From Romanomermis culicivorax (taxonomy: Eukaryota; Nematoda; Enoplea; Mermithida; Mermithidae), in contig CAWUHX010000030.1 in NCBI GenBank assembly GCA_963922205.1, positions 62,001-126,000 on the forward strand: DNA of 64,000 nucleotides. The letters are read 5' to 3'. Below the pieces are notes generated by a model. It worked only from the letters and a program-made list of their open reading frames with translations. It was not told where the DNA came from and did not search any database. Position 1 is the first letter of the stretch. Every line of letters begins with the position of its first letter. This document shows, piece after piece, positions 23,601 to 32,438 of this stretch. The position numbers and the translations under genes are program-made.

Positions 23601-25871
23601 GACATCTGCCTGACAGCGGTAGGCGTGAGAAAATCTTCTACAGTTGAAGACACCCCGTTTCACACCATTTGAGGTTAGCCAGATAAAGATAAATTAAATG
23701 ATAATCGATTGTAGTGCATTTCAAATACAACAAAGTGAATTGGAATATCTCTTGCATTTTCCCGTAAATAAAAGTCAAGAAATGATTGCATTTCTGAAAC
23801 TTAATAAAATTTTTTAAACATTTTCAAGCTTTTATTTGACACATGTCATTCAGCAATTATCAAAGCTAGACAAATGATAATTTAATAAGAGTTCAAGCCA
23901 CATTTTTTCTTCTAGTTGATTATATAGACGAATCCCGTCTTCTCAGAACACAATATACTGGACATTATTGCCCATAAAAATTATAAAGAAAATTCTGCCG
24001 CATTCTATGAGAAGATGCCCGAAAAGATGTCCAAATGATTTTTTCGACTTTTATCCACCTCTTTTTTGGACACTTTAAAAAAGGTAAAATGTGTAAAGTA
24101 TTAAATTAAAAAAAAAATTCAAATGCAGTACGTTTTAAACCCAAGTCAGTCTCCATCTGAGCAATACAGTGTTGATTTTTTACTTTTCATATTTCAATGG
24201 TCAACTGATATGTCATCATATTCTTTAACATGGGCACCTATTTGTATTCAGCTGAATGACCATGTTGTACATCAGAACCAAATCAGAATTGTAACAATTT
24301 CTTAGCGCCCGGGTCCAAATTTTGAAAATATCGGGTTCGCTTCCTGGTCCAAAATTTTAAGAATATGAGGTCCGGGTCAGAGGTCCCCAAGGTCGTAAAT
24401 CCAGGTAGCGGTAAAATCCTAAATTGTAAGGGTAGTACCGCGCGCCGTGCCGTGACCTTTTTTTGCTCTCAGCTTTATTGCGAAGGGGTGGTGTGGGTAC
24501 TTTCACCATAAAACAATTCTCACTTACAACCTACAAAAATGAATACGTTTACTATTTCACCCCCATTTTCCAGCTTCCAATCATGCAACTTGGATGTATT
24601 AATTATACGCAGAGTATGGTCAGACTTGTGAAGATATTCAGCCGATTCCTGCACATTTCATTTCAAAAGTCGGGCACAACATATTTTTGGGAACATATCA
24701 GGAGCATGAGCGTATTCCATCACTAATAAGGGTTGCAACAGTGATCCAATTGGAAATGCTGATGCCGAATGGGTCTTTAGTATTATTAATCACATTTGAT
24801 TATGAATCACGAGTTTGAAACCAGGTACCATTCCTGCACTCATGTGCATCCGCGTCAACGGACCTCGGATGTCTCAACTCAAAGCAGGAAAGTATGCCAC
24901 AGCATGGGTGGACAAATTGTGCTGATATCCTTTCCCAAAAATTACTATATGGCACAGAAGTTGCATACTTTTCCATTATCATCTGCTCGGTAAATGTGTC
25001 AAAAAACCAGAGAGTTATTCCTCTCAAGTACACATTGTGCAATTTTTCTCGAATTACTATACCCTACTGAGGTCTACCAAATTTTTTTGCAATAGCGAGC
25101 TGTTTTTACCGGGGTAGTAAATGAATTTCCAAACCTAAGACCGGGGTAATACCCCCATGGGGTGCTCTGGTCCGGGTCCAACAAAATGGTCGGGTAACCT
25201 CGGGTTTCATTTCGGGTCCTAGTCCTTGTACCCGATACATCTCTAGTTATTATGAAATAAGTCTTTGGAACTAGCCCCTCAATTTCTGACGTCCAGCAGA
25301 ATAGAACATTTTTCAACTGAGACTTCTAACATTTATACTTCAACTCGTATACTCAAAATACAAAAAAGGACAAAGAAAAAATCTACTGTAATGCACCTTA
25401 CCTTTTCCAAGATATACAATGCCATATTCACGACCAGTTCCAGGAACAGTATATTGGACCGTATAAAAGATTTCTTGTCCGACTAATTTTTTCCTAAGAA
25501 ATTCTCGAGCATCCCAGGCGAAAGGCTTAAATAGCACAATTCATGCAACAAAAATTGAAAGAAATGAACAAAGACCTTACCTCGTCTTTAATTTCGACGG
25601 AAGCATCTGCGCCAGTCGGTCGTCTTGCCAAACGCGGTGCCGTTATATTGCTCAAATTGATTTGCTTTTCAGGCGGCGGACCGCCGCGCGGCTGTCCGCG
25701 TACGATAATCGCGTCGCCGCTCAAAACTTGCTTGACAATTCCGCGCTGGAAATGTGTGGTAGAGATGGGAGGCGGCGCGGACGAAGGAGGACTGTTGACC
25801 GCGGCTGAGTTTGCAACTGGTGCAAGTGTTTGTTGCTGCTGCGATGATGGGGTAGTCGGCTGAGCAAACAT
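5098..25871 (-). CDS. SND1: Tudor staphylococcal nuclease (SND1/Tudor-SN), 16 exons
   Basis: Spliced model (minus): 25871-25581, 25525-25402, 17237-17159, 15372-15114, 12876-12712, 12636-12530, 12419-12225, 11532-11320, 11255-11018, 10961-10820, 10710-10598, 9321-8928, 7846-7653, 6294-6187, 6080-5826, 5142-5098. All junction phases agree; 2922 nt, 973 residues, slightly longer than animal SND1 proteins. Four staphylococcal-nuclease-like repeats (about 43-190, 215-355, 365-555, 560-740) precede a Tudor domain (about 775-850, aromatic-cage region with FYIDYGN) and a C-terminal split nuclease-like fold ending YGDF. The family binds and cleaves structured or inosine-containing RNA, binds methyl-arginine through Tudor, and acts in RISC, stress granules and transcription/splicing. 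Odd points: a 41-residue Gln/Pro/Ser-rich N-terminal extension, and about 15 extra residues before the fourth repeat. The longer introns are filled with transposons; exons are intact, so the gene is probably functional. Confidence 0.95.
5826..6080 (-). CDS. SND1: TSN exon 15 (residues 875-959)
   Basis: Acceptor TGTTTAG, phase 0. Encodes [27 protein letters not shown] and the [14 protein letters not shown] helix of the last nuclease-like half. The donor GTGGGT after KKSR is chosen because exon 16 then continues the family's C-terminus exactly. Read-through would give an unrelated tail. Confidence 0.92.
6187..6294 (-). CDS. SND1: TSN exon 14 (residues 839-874)
   Basis: Acceptor TTTTCAAG, donor GTAAGT, phase 0 on both sides. 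Encodes the segment after the Tudor core: [12 protein letters not shown], then [16 protein letters not shown], which begins the C-terminal half-nuclease fold. Confidence 0.92.
7653..7846 (-). CDS. SND1: TSN exon 13 (Tudor domain, residues 774-838)
   Basis: Acceptor AATTTGTAG, donor GTAAGG, phase 1 in and 0 out. Encodes the Tudor core: [20 protein letters not shown], then YRARVE and FYIDYGN. The aromatic residues expected to cage dimethyl-arginine (F, Y and Y of the FVDGQWYRA and FYIDYG strands) are retained. Confidence 0.95.
8331..8546 (+). pseudogene. Pogo/Tigger-type transposase N-terminus, truncated
   Basis: 71 codons starting MRTYKCK and containing [20 protein letters not shown] followed by RTTLNRK. 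This is the helix-turn-helix (pipsqueak/CENP-B type) pattern found at the N-terminus of pogo-superfamily transposases. No DDE catalytic region follows, so the copy is dead or non-autonomous. Confidence 0.65.
8588..8669. repeat. AT-repeat hairpin
   Basis: About 50 bp of (AT)n is flanked by exact inverted arms (ATTAAAAATGATGCTATATC and its complement). The result is an 82-bp near-perfect palindrome inside the pogo-like element. Directly upstream are short repeats of TAACGTTATTAAA. Confidence 0.85.
8928..9321 (-). CDS. SND1: TSN exon 12 (residues 643-774)
   Basis: Acceptor CTTTCAAG, donor GTGAAC, phase 0 in and 1 out. Completes repeat 4 ([19 protein letters not shown], then [20 protein letters not shown]). 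It then carries an acidic linker (DDDEE) and the [19 protein letters not shown] strand leading to the Tudor domain. Confidence 0.94.
9787..9950 (+). mobile_element. Short group III element in TSN intron 11, perfect 8-bp TSD
   Basis: Starts CATACCTCTAATTAGGGGG and ends CTCTTACAGATATG. It is flanked by GTCATATT on both sides (9779-9786, 9951-9958). At 164 bp it is among the shortest complete group III copies; the interior is C- and G-rich on opposite halves. Confidence 0.85.
10598..10710 (-). CDS. SND1: TSN exon 11 (residues 605-642)
   Basis: Acceptor TTTTCAAG, donor GTAGGC, phase 1 in and 0 out. Encodes [12 protein letters not shown], then [20 protein letters not shown], the loop and helix of repeat 4. 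The exon is not part of any long ORF and was found by homology and phase. Confidence 0.92.
10820..10961 (-). CDS. SND1: TSN exon 10 (residues 558-605)
   Basis: Follows a 56-bp intron whose acceptor is TTCCCGCAG. Encodes [19 protein letters not shown], then [15 protein letters not shown] of repeat 4. Donor GTAATT, phase 1 out. Confidence 0.93.
11018..11255 (-). CDS. SND1: TSN exon 9 (residues 478-557)
   Basis: Acceptor TGCCTTCAG, donor GTAATA, phase 2 in and 0 out. Encodes [20 protein letters not shown] and the following helix. It then has an extra Ser/Thr/Val-rich stretch of about 15 residues before [13 protein letters not shown], which opens repeat 4. Confidence 0.92.
11320..11532 (-). CDS. 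SND1: TSN exon 8 (residues 407-478)
   Basis: Acceptor CATTTTAG, phase 2 in. Encodes [20 protein letters not shown] and the VDYVQPA strand of repeat 3. Two donors are possible. I chose CA/GTACGC because it gives GGQNVAEAL, matching the family; the later GTAATG, ten codons downstream and in the same phase, would add ten unconserved residues. Confidence 0.9.
12225..12419 (-). CDS. SND1: TSN exon 7 (residues 342-407)
   Basis: Acceptor TTTTAAG, donor GTTAGT (less usual), phase 2 on both sides. Closes repeat 2 ([14 protein letters not shown]) and opens repeat 3 ([16 protein letters not shown], then [10 protein letters not shown]). Confidence 0.93.
12530..12636 (-). CDS. SND1: TSN exon 6 (residues 307-342)
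   Basis: Acceptor TTTTTAAAG, donor GTAACG, phase 0 in and 2 out. Encodes [20 protein letters not shown] and the following helix of repeat 2, matching the family closely. Confidence 0.92.
12712..12876 (-). CDS. SND1: TSN exon 5 (residues 252-306)
   Basis: Starts with TGT CCC after TTCTTTAG, ends HP before GTAAGT, phase 0 on both sides. Encodes the [17 protein letters not shown] helix and [11 protein letters not shown] strand of repeat 2. Confidence 0.94.
13258..13647 (+). mobile_element. Group III element in TSN intron 4
   Basis: Starts CATGCCTGCAAGAGGTCC followed by AACCAGTTGGG, and ends TCTACAGGTATG. Flanking octamers are degraded (AACATCGA and CACATAAA), so it is older than the copies with perfect duplications. 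Confidence 0.65.
13734..14098 (+). repeat. Group III long-form relative in TSN intron 4
   Basis: Starts TATACACGTAACGGTGC, followed by GAGGTCTGGGGGGTTC, and ends CCCAATTGCATGTATG. Block order matches 30710-31170 and 56097-56491, including a conserved GTCGCCCAACGGTTGGC-like segment near 14028. Confidence 0.6.
14099..15113. other. Rest of TSN intron 4
   Basis: AT-rich intron with no recognisable element. At 14731-14935 a stretch containing AGACAGGGGGTTGGGGGCCA and, later, CCTGGGTACAGGCCTGCCTAC may be a further decayed short transposon. Confidence 0.35.
15114..15372 (-). CDS. SND1: TSN exon 4 (residues 165-251)
   Basis: Acceptor CCTTCAG, donor GTAAGT, phase 2 in and 0 out. Covers the end of repeat 1 (the basic [11 protein letters not shown] helix) and the start of repeat 2 ([20 protein letters not shown], then the VTIMITGIR strand). 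Confidence 0.94.
15978..16080 (+). repeat. Group IV fragment in TSN intron 3
   Basis: GGGCCGTGTGCAGGATTTTT and the following TCATGGGGGGCGGAC, then GAATAGCCCCAGAAAATGTT, match the left end of the complete group IV elements at 18006 and 47259. The right end is not found, so the copy is truncated. The rest of intron 3 shows nothing recognisable. Confidence 0.6.
17159..17237 (-). CDS. SND1: TSN exon 3 (residues 139-165)
   Basis: Short 79-nt exon between AATTTTTAG and GTAAGT, phase 1 in and 2 out. Encodes the [16 protein letters not shown] segment of repeat 1, which is highly conserved in the family. Too short to show as a long ORF. Confidence 0.92.
18006..18990 (+). mobile_element. Group IV composite element, perfect 8-bp TSD
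   Basis: Ends CAGGGCCGTGCGCAGG and CTTGTGCACGGCCCTG are inverted. ATGATTAT flanks it on both sides (17998-18005, 18991-18998). Inside is material of the group I CCTC/GAGG subtype (CACCGTTTTTTTCCTC at about 18097) with three GCGC palindromes. A nearly identical unit, inverted, lies at 49578-50559. Confidence 0.85.
19058..19270 (+). repeat. Group III long-form fragment
   Basis: Begins CATACATGTAACGGGGCCCC then GAGGTCTGGGGGGTTGGGCG. It follows the 30710-30930 copy closely and ends near the GGCGTGAAGCGCCAAG palindrome. The right half of the element is absent. Confidence 0.6.
20289..20470 (+). mobile_element. 182-bp group VI MITE, CCGCAC/GTGCGG subtype
   Basis: Tips CAGGGATTTTTTTTCCGCAC and GTGCGGAAAAAGAAAACCCTG are inverted. 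CCCCCAGC flanks it perfectly (20281-20288, 20471-20478). Seven or more CCGCA or TGCGG words crowd both halves. It lies in a GACCCCCAGCAGATTTGACC repeat also seen, uninterrupted, at 37548-37582. Confidence 0.9.
21910..22104 (+). mobile_element. 195-bp group III element in TSN intron 2
   Basis: Starts CATACCTGTAATTGAGGGG and ends CTCTTACAGGTATG. Flanks AGTTCACT and AGTCCACC agree at 6 of 8. It has the typical AAAATTTCGAC-like interior between G-rich and C-rich halves. Confidence 0.75.
22500..23385 (+). repeat. Diverged group I copy in TSN intron 2
   Basis: It has both internal palindromes (CCGGCGCCAAGCGCCGG at about 22761, and a damaged CCGGCGCGAAAAGCC at 23270). Between them is the usual core, with GAAAGGAATAATCAC-like and AAGTTGCGTCTGAGC blocks. 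The right end stops at a TTTGTACATGTACAAATG palindrome, and no T-tract terminus is left. Old and decayed. Confidence 0.6.
24378..25169 (+). mobile_element. Group V element in TSN intron 2, perfect 8-bp TSD
   Basis: Starts CAGAGGTCCCCAAGGTCG and ends CCCCATGGGGTGCTCTG. GTCCGGGT flanks both ends (24370-24377, 25170-25177). The host sequence around it (24303-24377 and 25170-25247) is rich in CGGGT/ACCCG words and ends ACATCTCTAG, so it is probably another, older transposon. Confidence 0.88.
25402..25525 (-). CDS. SND1: TSN exon 2 (residues 98-139)
   Basis: Acceptor TATTTAAG, phase 0 in, phase 1 out (GTAAGG donor). Encodes the AREFLRKKL helix and the [11 protein letters not shown] strand of repeat 1. 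The following intron is the longest of the gene, 8164 bp (17238-25401). Confidence 0.94.
25581..25871 (-). CDS. SND1: TSN exon 1 (start, residues 1-97)
   Basis: ATG at 25871-25869. A low-complexity Gln/Ser/Pro/Ala stretch of about 41 residues leads into the conserved start of nuclease-like repeat 1 ([19 protein letters not shown], then INLSN). The donor GTAAGG follows KDE, phase 0. The next intron is only 55 bp. Confidence 0.93.
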
Positions 25872-26370
25872 GTCGGGACAATAATTCGAATACGTTATTC
25901 AATAAATATTACCAGTTATCGCTGGAAAATTATTTTTGGGAACTGAAAAAATTTTAACGAAAAACAACTATGAGTCGCAAAAGGCAACACTGATTGAGCT
26001 TTTCAGACTGAGCATGAGTTGAATAACAACGTGATTCCAAAACACGAATCCGCCAAGAAATTTTTTTATATAGCGTCGTCAATCAGCTCAAGAACCAAAA
26101 ATTGAACTAGAGATTAATTATTTTAGATAAATTCGAGAACTTGCGATTTCGGACTAAAAAACAGCAAAAAATACACAAATCAGACCATCAGCCGAAACAC
26201 AAACTTTCTGCCAGCACAAACTCCCGGAATTGCCCAGCGTTGCGTGTATAGCTGAATATCAGATTTTGCGGATTAGAAATAATTTTGTATTCAACAAAAA
26301 CACATAACATAGAACTAATACTCAAAAAAATTTAAATCAGAAAAATAAATGGCTGAATTTTGGTTTAGAT
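25872..26370. other. Upstream region of TSN
   Basis: This should hold the TSN 5' leader and promoter. No TATA-like or other motif that I can defend. It is bounded 5' by a group V element starting at 26371. Confidence 0.4.
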
Positions 26371-27194
26371 CAGAGCACCCCATGGGGGGTATTACCCCGG
26401 TCTTAGAATTAGAAATTCATTTCCTGTCCCCATAATAACAGCTCACTATAGCAAAAAATTTTGGTAGACCTCATCCTCTCCTCAGTAGGTTATAGTAATT
26501 CGAGAAAAATTGCACAATGTGTGCTTGAGAGGAATTCCTCACTGGTCCTTTTGACACATTTACTGAGCAAATGATAACGGGAAAGTATGCAACTTCTGTG
26601 CCATATAGCGATTTTTAGGAAAGGATATCAGCACATTTATATATACTACTTGTAGGAAATCATTTTGGGAGATCAAATAATGACTTATGATTTATCAAAA
26701 AATCGCCCCTTGGGAAGAAAAACATTATGTTCTTGAAATTCTTCCTCTTCATGCTCTCCTTTCCTTTTCCTGCTTCTGCACTTTCAAATGGAAGCACTGT
26801 TTCATTCAACCCTTATCAGTGATGGAATAAACTCATACTCCTGAAGATGCTGGTTCAAATAATGTTTCCAAAAGTATGTTGTGCCTGATTCTTGAAATGT
26901 GCAGGAATCAGTTGACACAACAATCTACAAAGTATTAATATTCTCTGCGTATAATTAGTATATTCAAGTTGCATGATTTTGAGCTGGAAAAAGGGGGTTG
27001 AAATAGTAAATGGTGCTTGACCGAAGGGGCATTTATCATTTTTGTAAGTTGTAAGTGGTTTTGTGGTGAGAGTACTACACCACCCCCTCCGCAAAAAAGC
27101 TGGGAGCAAAAAAAAGGTCACGGTATATATCAAGTACTACCCTAACAATTAACGATTTTACCCCTACCTAAATTTTCGACCTTGGGGACCTCTG
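26371..27194 (+). mobile_element. Group V element (824 bp)
   Basis: Starts CAGAGCACCCCATGGGGGG and ends CCTTGGGGACCTCTG. Flanks GTTTAGAT and GTTTTGAT match at 7 of 8. Inverted relative to the copies at 24378 and 28325. Confidence 0.82.
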
Positions 27195-27591
27195 GTTTTG
27201 ATGGATAGTCAAATAGAGTTCACTGAAAAAAACGTCCGAGGTGACGTGTCGAGAACAATTTCAGCAGTCGCCGCACCGGCCATACTATGTGTAAAACGTA
27301 AAAAAATTTTCAAAATATTGAAAAAATTTCGTTCTGGTTTTGGAAGTGCAAACTGCAGGCAGAGTTTTTTTAGTTTCTAGCAAAGCGTGAAAGCATTCAA
27401 TACGGGAGAAAAATGCTGATTCTGGATAGAAACACTGTATAAATAAATAGTCACTCAGAAGCCTCAGTAATCATGCAGGGTACAACAAAAAATTTTTTGT
27501 TAAAAAGTGGAGTGAAGGCTCATTCATTACTCCTTTATATGTGCTATGGAAGTGATGGCAACATTATTAAGGGATTCAAGTCATTATGAAG

Positions 27592-28287
27592 TAGAGCACC
27601 CCATGGGGGGGTATGGGGGGTATTACCCCCGTCTTAGATTTGGAAATTCATTTACTACCCCCATAAAAACAGCTCACTATAGCAAGAAATTTTGGTAGAC
27701 TTCATCCTCTCCCCAGTAGGTTATACTAATTCGAGAAAAATTGTAGAATGTGTGATTCTGAGCAATAACTCACTGCTCTTTTTGACACATTTACTGATCA
27801 AATAATAATGAGAAAGTATGCAACTTCTGTGCCATATAGCGATTTTTAGGAAAGGATATCAGCACATTAATATATACTACTTGTAGGAAATCATTATAAA
27901 TATAATTGGGAGATGAAATAATGACTTATGTATATGTGATTAATCAAAAAATCGCCCCTTGGGAATAAAAACATTATGTTCTTAAAATTGTGCCTCTTCA
28001 TGCTCTCCTTTTCTTTTCCCGGCTTCTGCATTGGGTCTTCTGTGCGCATATGGTTATCCAAGCTGTGGCATACTTTCCTGCTATGAGTTGAGACATGTGA
28101 GGTCTGTTGACATGGATCAGGAGTGGTATCTGGTTTTTGTAAGTTCGAAAAACTACAACTCCCCCCTCCTTAGCAAAAAATTGAGAGCAAAAAAAAAAAA
28201 AGAAAAAAGGTCACGGCATATTTCAAGTACTACCCTTAGAATTTACGGTTTTACCCCTACCTAAATTTTCGACCTTGGGGACCTCTG
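27592..28287 (+). mobile_element. Group V element (696 bp), perfect TSD
   Basis: Starts TAGAGCACCCCATGGGGG and ends TTGGGGACCTCTG; TTATGAAG on both sides (27584-27591, 28288-28295). It lies only 37 bp from the oppositely oriented copy at 28325, both inserted in LINE-like sequence. Confidence 0.87.
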
Positions 28288-28324
28288 TTATGAAGGTTTA
28301 ATTATTTAACAAAAACATATCAAA

Positions 28325-29220
28325 CAGAGGTCCCCAAGGTCCAAAATTTAGGTAGGGGTAAAATCGTAAATTGTAATGGTAGTACTTGAATTATGCCGCG
28401 TAATGTTGTGACCTTTTTTTTTGCTCTCAACTTTTTTGCAGAGGGGGGTGGTGTACTACTTTTAACACAAAGCAACTCTCACTTACAACTTACAAACATG
28501 AATAATGCCCCTACCTTACGCTTTTTACGGTCAAAGACCATTTACTATTTCAACCCCCTTTTTCCAGCTCCCAATCATGCAACTTGAATGTACTAATTAT
28601 ACGCAGAGAATAGTAAGACTTTTAAGATTGTCATGTCAACTGATTCCTGCACATTTTAAGAATCCGGCACAACATACTTTTGGAAATATTATTTGAACCA
28701 GCATCTTCAGGAGTATAAGAAAGTATGCCACAACTTGGGTGGAGAAATATAAGCATATGCGCACAGAAGACCCAACGCAGAAGCGTGAAAAAGAAAAGGA
28801 GAGCATGAAGAGGAAGAATTTTAAAAACAAAATGCTTTTCTTCTCAATGGGCGATTTTTTCATAAATCACATATACATAACTCATTATTTGATCTCCCAA
28901 TTATATAAATATAATGTTTTCGTACAAGTACTATATATTAATGTGCTGATATCCTTTCCTAAAAATCGCTATATGGCACAGAAGTTGCATATTTTACCAT
29001 TATCATCTGCTCAGTAAATGTGTCAAAAAGACCAGTGAGTAATACCTCTGAAGCACACATTGTGCAATTTTCCTCGAATTACTATAACCTACTGAGGGGA
29101 GGATGAGGTCTACCAAAATTTTTTGCTCCAGTGAGCTGTTTTTATGGGGGTAGTAAATGAATTTCAAATCTAAGACCGGGGTAATACCCCCCCCCATACC
29201 CCCTCCCATGGGGTGCTCTG
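28325..29220 (+). mobile_element. Group V element (896 bp), perfect TSD
   Basis: Starts CAGAGGTCCCCAAGGTCC and ends CCCATGGGGTGCTCTG; ATATCAAA on both sides (28317-28324, 29221-29228). Confidence 0.88.
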
Positions 29221-30475
29221 ATATCAAATATCCGTGTATGCACATGATACAGTGTTATTAGAAAAAAACGAACAGGATTTAGCAGGAGCTTTGCAGATTA
29301 TTAAGAAATTTTCAATGAATTCAGGACCACACATGAATTTAAAGAGGATCCAAAAACCCTAAAATAACAATACAGTCACTGAAAATAAAATGGATCTCAT
29401 GATTACTAAAAGAAGAAGGGTGGATTTAGCTAATGAAAAAGGAAATGAGAAAAGTCGGAGGAATAAGATCTTATATAAATGCTAACTTTCACTGAGAGAC
29501 AGAGGTCAAATTGATCCCTTTTTATGAAAAAATACTCGAATTAGTTCAACTAAGCAAACAAAGCAATATTTACAAAGTCCTCTCACCAATGAAAGTAGTT
29601 GTACAAACAATGAATAACAACCGATTTATCAAAAAAGCTTGATAATCTATTTTTATAAAGGAGCTAGAAAACACAGAACATAAATATATTTATAACTGGC
29701 TTCAAGAAAATTGGAAAATAAAACCATATGAGGAACTTACGGCAAGTGAGGCTACTATAACATGATTTTAATATTTGAGAATACTAAGAGCTATTCCACA
29801 AACAAGACCGAAAGAAAAAGCCGAAAAACTGAAATTCAAAAAAATCAGAACAGAAATCCAACTTTACCCTGTTAAAGTAACCCAGACACGTTTCATGAGC
29901 ATTTAAAAGAATTAATTAGTGAACTATAGTACCCCAAAAAGTGAGAAGAAATAATGCAGACAACATCGAAAGAGTTTGGGAAAGCTTGGAGAACATGGAA
30001 AAAAAGTCAGTTACAAATAAGATATCAGAATTTCAGTTCAAAGGGTTGTGCAGAACCTTAATAACCTCAGCACTTTCAATAAAATACAACACTTGCTATG
30101 TTCTTGCCTGAAATCGCAAATATTATGGCAAAAATAGAACGAAAAATAAAAACAGATGGATAAAGAATGCGAAATAAATGAAAAAACAATTATATTTGGC
30201 ATCACACAAAAGACAGGACCGAAAATTGCAAGACTTTGATCATCTTATTTACAAAATGGTACATATTCAGATGCAAAATCTCACAAAAAGAACTATAGCC
30301 TCAACAGAGCACTTATAGACTTTATTGACTTCCAGATTTCAGTAGTGAAATACACACGTAAGTACAAAAATACAAGCGTCCCCATATTGCTGGAACTATT
30401 CACAAATCTAAAGCCCAAAAACACTCAAACAAAGCATTTATAAGCATTATCAAGCAAAAAAAGAGGATTTTAAGA

Positions 30476-31170
30476 CATACCTGTAAGAGGTCTGACCAGT
30501 TGGGCGGGAGGGTAAACCCAAAATTTTGAGGGTGGGGGTCCAAACATTTCCAAAATTTTGGGGAGGGGCGTCAGAAAAACCACAAAAAGGTCGAAAAAAT
30601 TTCGAAAATTTTCCCAAAAAAGCCACTTTTTCCCTCATTTTTTATAATTTTTCCGAGTTTGGGGGGGTGTGGGTATAGGGTTGAACAAGTTGGGGGTAAG
30701 GGTCCCCCATACATGTAACGGAGCCCCGAGGTCTGGGGGGGAGGTTTGGCGACTTTTTTGGGGCCGGGGGGTCAGTAATTCCCAAAATTTGGGGGGGGGG
30801 GGGTCTCTCAAGGAAAAAAAATTTTATTTTTTCACGAGAAAAGTCCGAAAAATAGTTCAAAACATAATACTTCTTCCCTAAAAAGTCCGAAAAAAATGTA
30901 TCTATGGCGCGAAGCGCCAAAAAAATTCAAATTTTTTACGATTTTTCGTTCAAAAATTGACATTTTTTGTCAAAAAATTGGCATTTTTCAGTATTTTTCC
31001 GACCAAAAGTATGGGGTCCCTACGGCTACATTGGATTGGAAAATCCTGGGGGCGGTCACCTAATGGCTAGCCATATGGTCGACGATTTTTGGGGAGGGGT
31101 TCCCATAGCACTAACCCCCCCAATAATTACATGTATGGGGCCCCCCAACCTCCCCCCAATTGCAGGTATG
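30476..31170 (+). mobile_element. Group III long form (695 bp), perfect 8-bp TSD
   Basis: Starts CATACCTGTAAGAGGTCTGA and ends CCCAATTGCAGGTATG, with TTTTAAGA on both sides (30468-30475, 31171-31178). It carries at 30710 the ACATGTAACGGAGCCCCGAG block shared with 1640-1814, 19058 and 56097, and a GGCGCGAAGCGCC palindrome at about 30906. Best complete copy of the long form. Confidence 0.88.
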
Positions 31171-31178
31171 TTTTAAGA

Positions 31179-32000
31179 CGAAAAAAAATTTTTTACATAT
31201 GTGGAATAAAAATTTGGCCTGTTTCCACATTTGTGGAAACAAGTTCGTGGAAGAAAAACAGTGGTCGCCCAGATAGATTTTTGGTTGCTCGCTCTATAAT
31301 CAATAAATTTGCTTAATTATATAGGAAAAACTATCGTAAACTAGTTTTCTTGTATTTCATTCGATGCGCGTCGGTTTTTAGGCTTTTAAAACCCAATTTT
31401 CTGAGTTTTGGTGAGAAAATGAAAAGATTAATATGGCCAGACTAGCGTAATTTGTTCAGCGCGCAGCGCCGAAAATTTTTCCTGAATTTTAATATCTGGA
31501 ACGCTGGAAAGAGAATTTTTCCAGCTTTTATTTCCCAAACAGAAGGTTTGATTTCTTATTAACACGTAAATTCATCAGCGGAGAAATTAAAATTCGTTAT
31601 ATCGTTGCTACAATAATAGTGAATTAAAAAATTTTCGGTTAATTACACATATCTCAGCAAAGAAACAACCAATTTCAGCGTACGATAGTGAATCTTGCAT
31701 AATTATCAATTGTCTTCAACATAGCGTTGGGACATTTTAATATCACTCGCGTTTTTTCATTTTGGTATAATAGTTTACTGTAGCCAAAAATTTCAAATAG
31801 GTACCGCTTTGATAGTTACGAAACTTTTCAGAGCGGATTTTCTCATTTGGCGTGAATCAGGTTACGTCTCACTGAACTCTATCACACGAAACATAGATTT
31901 TCTGATAGGAAAAAGAATGCTGATTCTGAATCTACTTTTGTTTTTTTACGATGTGTAGTATATTTAGAGCTATCTGTTCCAGAATACGAACTATTCAACT
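31179..32000. other. Decayed repeat sequence, no gene
   Basis: Contains pieces of groups I and VI: a CCACATATG/GTGG-rich stretch at 31191-31260, and GTTCAGCGCGCAGCGCCGAAA at about 31452. These match 44040-44250 and 50640-50780 in part. No coding potential seen. Confidence 0.45.
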
Positions 32001-32393
32001 CATACCTGTAAGACCTCCGACCAGTTGAGGGAGGGGGGGGTAGGAAAAAGTCGAAATTTTTCCCAAAAAAGGCCAAAAAACATATACACTTTTTTGAAAA
32101 TTTTTTTTATTTTTTCCAAACTGGGGGGGGGGTTGGGGGGAAATGATTTTGGGTATAGGGTTGGCCAAGTTGGGGGGGGGGGGTCCCCGCCAAATCCCCC
32201 CCCCCCCCCCAAGTACAGGTATGGGGGGGGGGTAGGAAAAAGTCGAAATTTTTCCCAAAAAAGGCCAAAAACATACACTTTTTTGAAAATTTTTTTAATT
32301 TTTTCCAAACTGGGGGGGGGTGGGGGTAAATGATTTTGGGTACAGGGTTGGCCAAGTTGGGGGAGGGGGGGGTCCCCCCCAAGTACAGGTATG
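32001..32393 (+). mobile_element. Group III element with internal tandem duplication
   Basis: Starts CATACCTGTAAGACCTCCG, ends CAAGTACAGGTATG. The unit from the G-rich run through GTCGAAATTTTTCCCAAAAA and AAACTGGGGGGGG to CAAGTACAGGTATG occurs twice (about 32030-32223 and 32224-32393). A complete CAGGTATG end therefore stands in the middle. No clear 8-bp duplication. Confidence 0.65.
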
Positions 32394-32438
32394 ACTAGAA
32401 TATAAAAAGTTAAAAATCAATTGAAAGCCGGCGCGAAG

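Larger units (their letters stand above)
27440..30467 (+). pseudogene. Decayed non-LTR retrotransposon, split by two group V elements
   Basis: At 29236-29346 a frame reads VYAHDTVLLEKNEQDLAGAL, then a further 16 residues (IIKKFS, NSGPHMNLK). This matches the catalytic YADD-type motif (one Asp changed to His) and following helix of LINE reverse transcriptases. Upstream, about 27485-27560, KNFLLKSGVKAHSLLLY resembles the preceding motif. The remaining A-rich sequence to 30467 has scattered coding-like stretches with many stops. Confidence 0.55.

Noticed and set aside
25543..25863. Plus-strand 106-codon ORF
   Set aside because: Antisense shadow of TSN exon 1.
32000..32382. Several overlapping Pro/Gly-rich ORFs on both strands
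   Set aside because: They come from C and G runs of group III elements and have no protein features.
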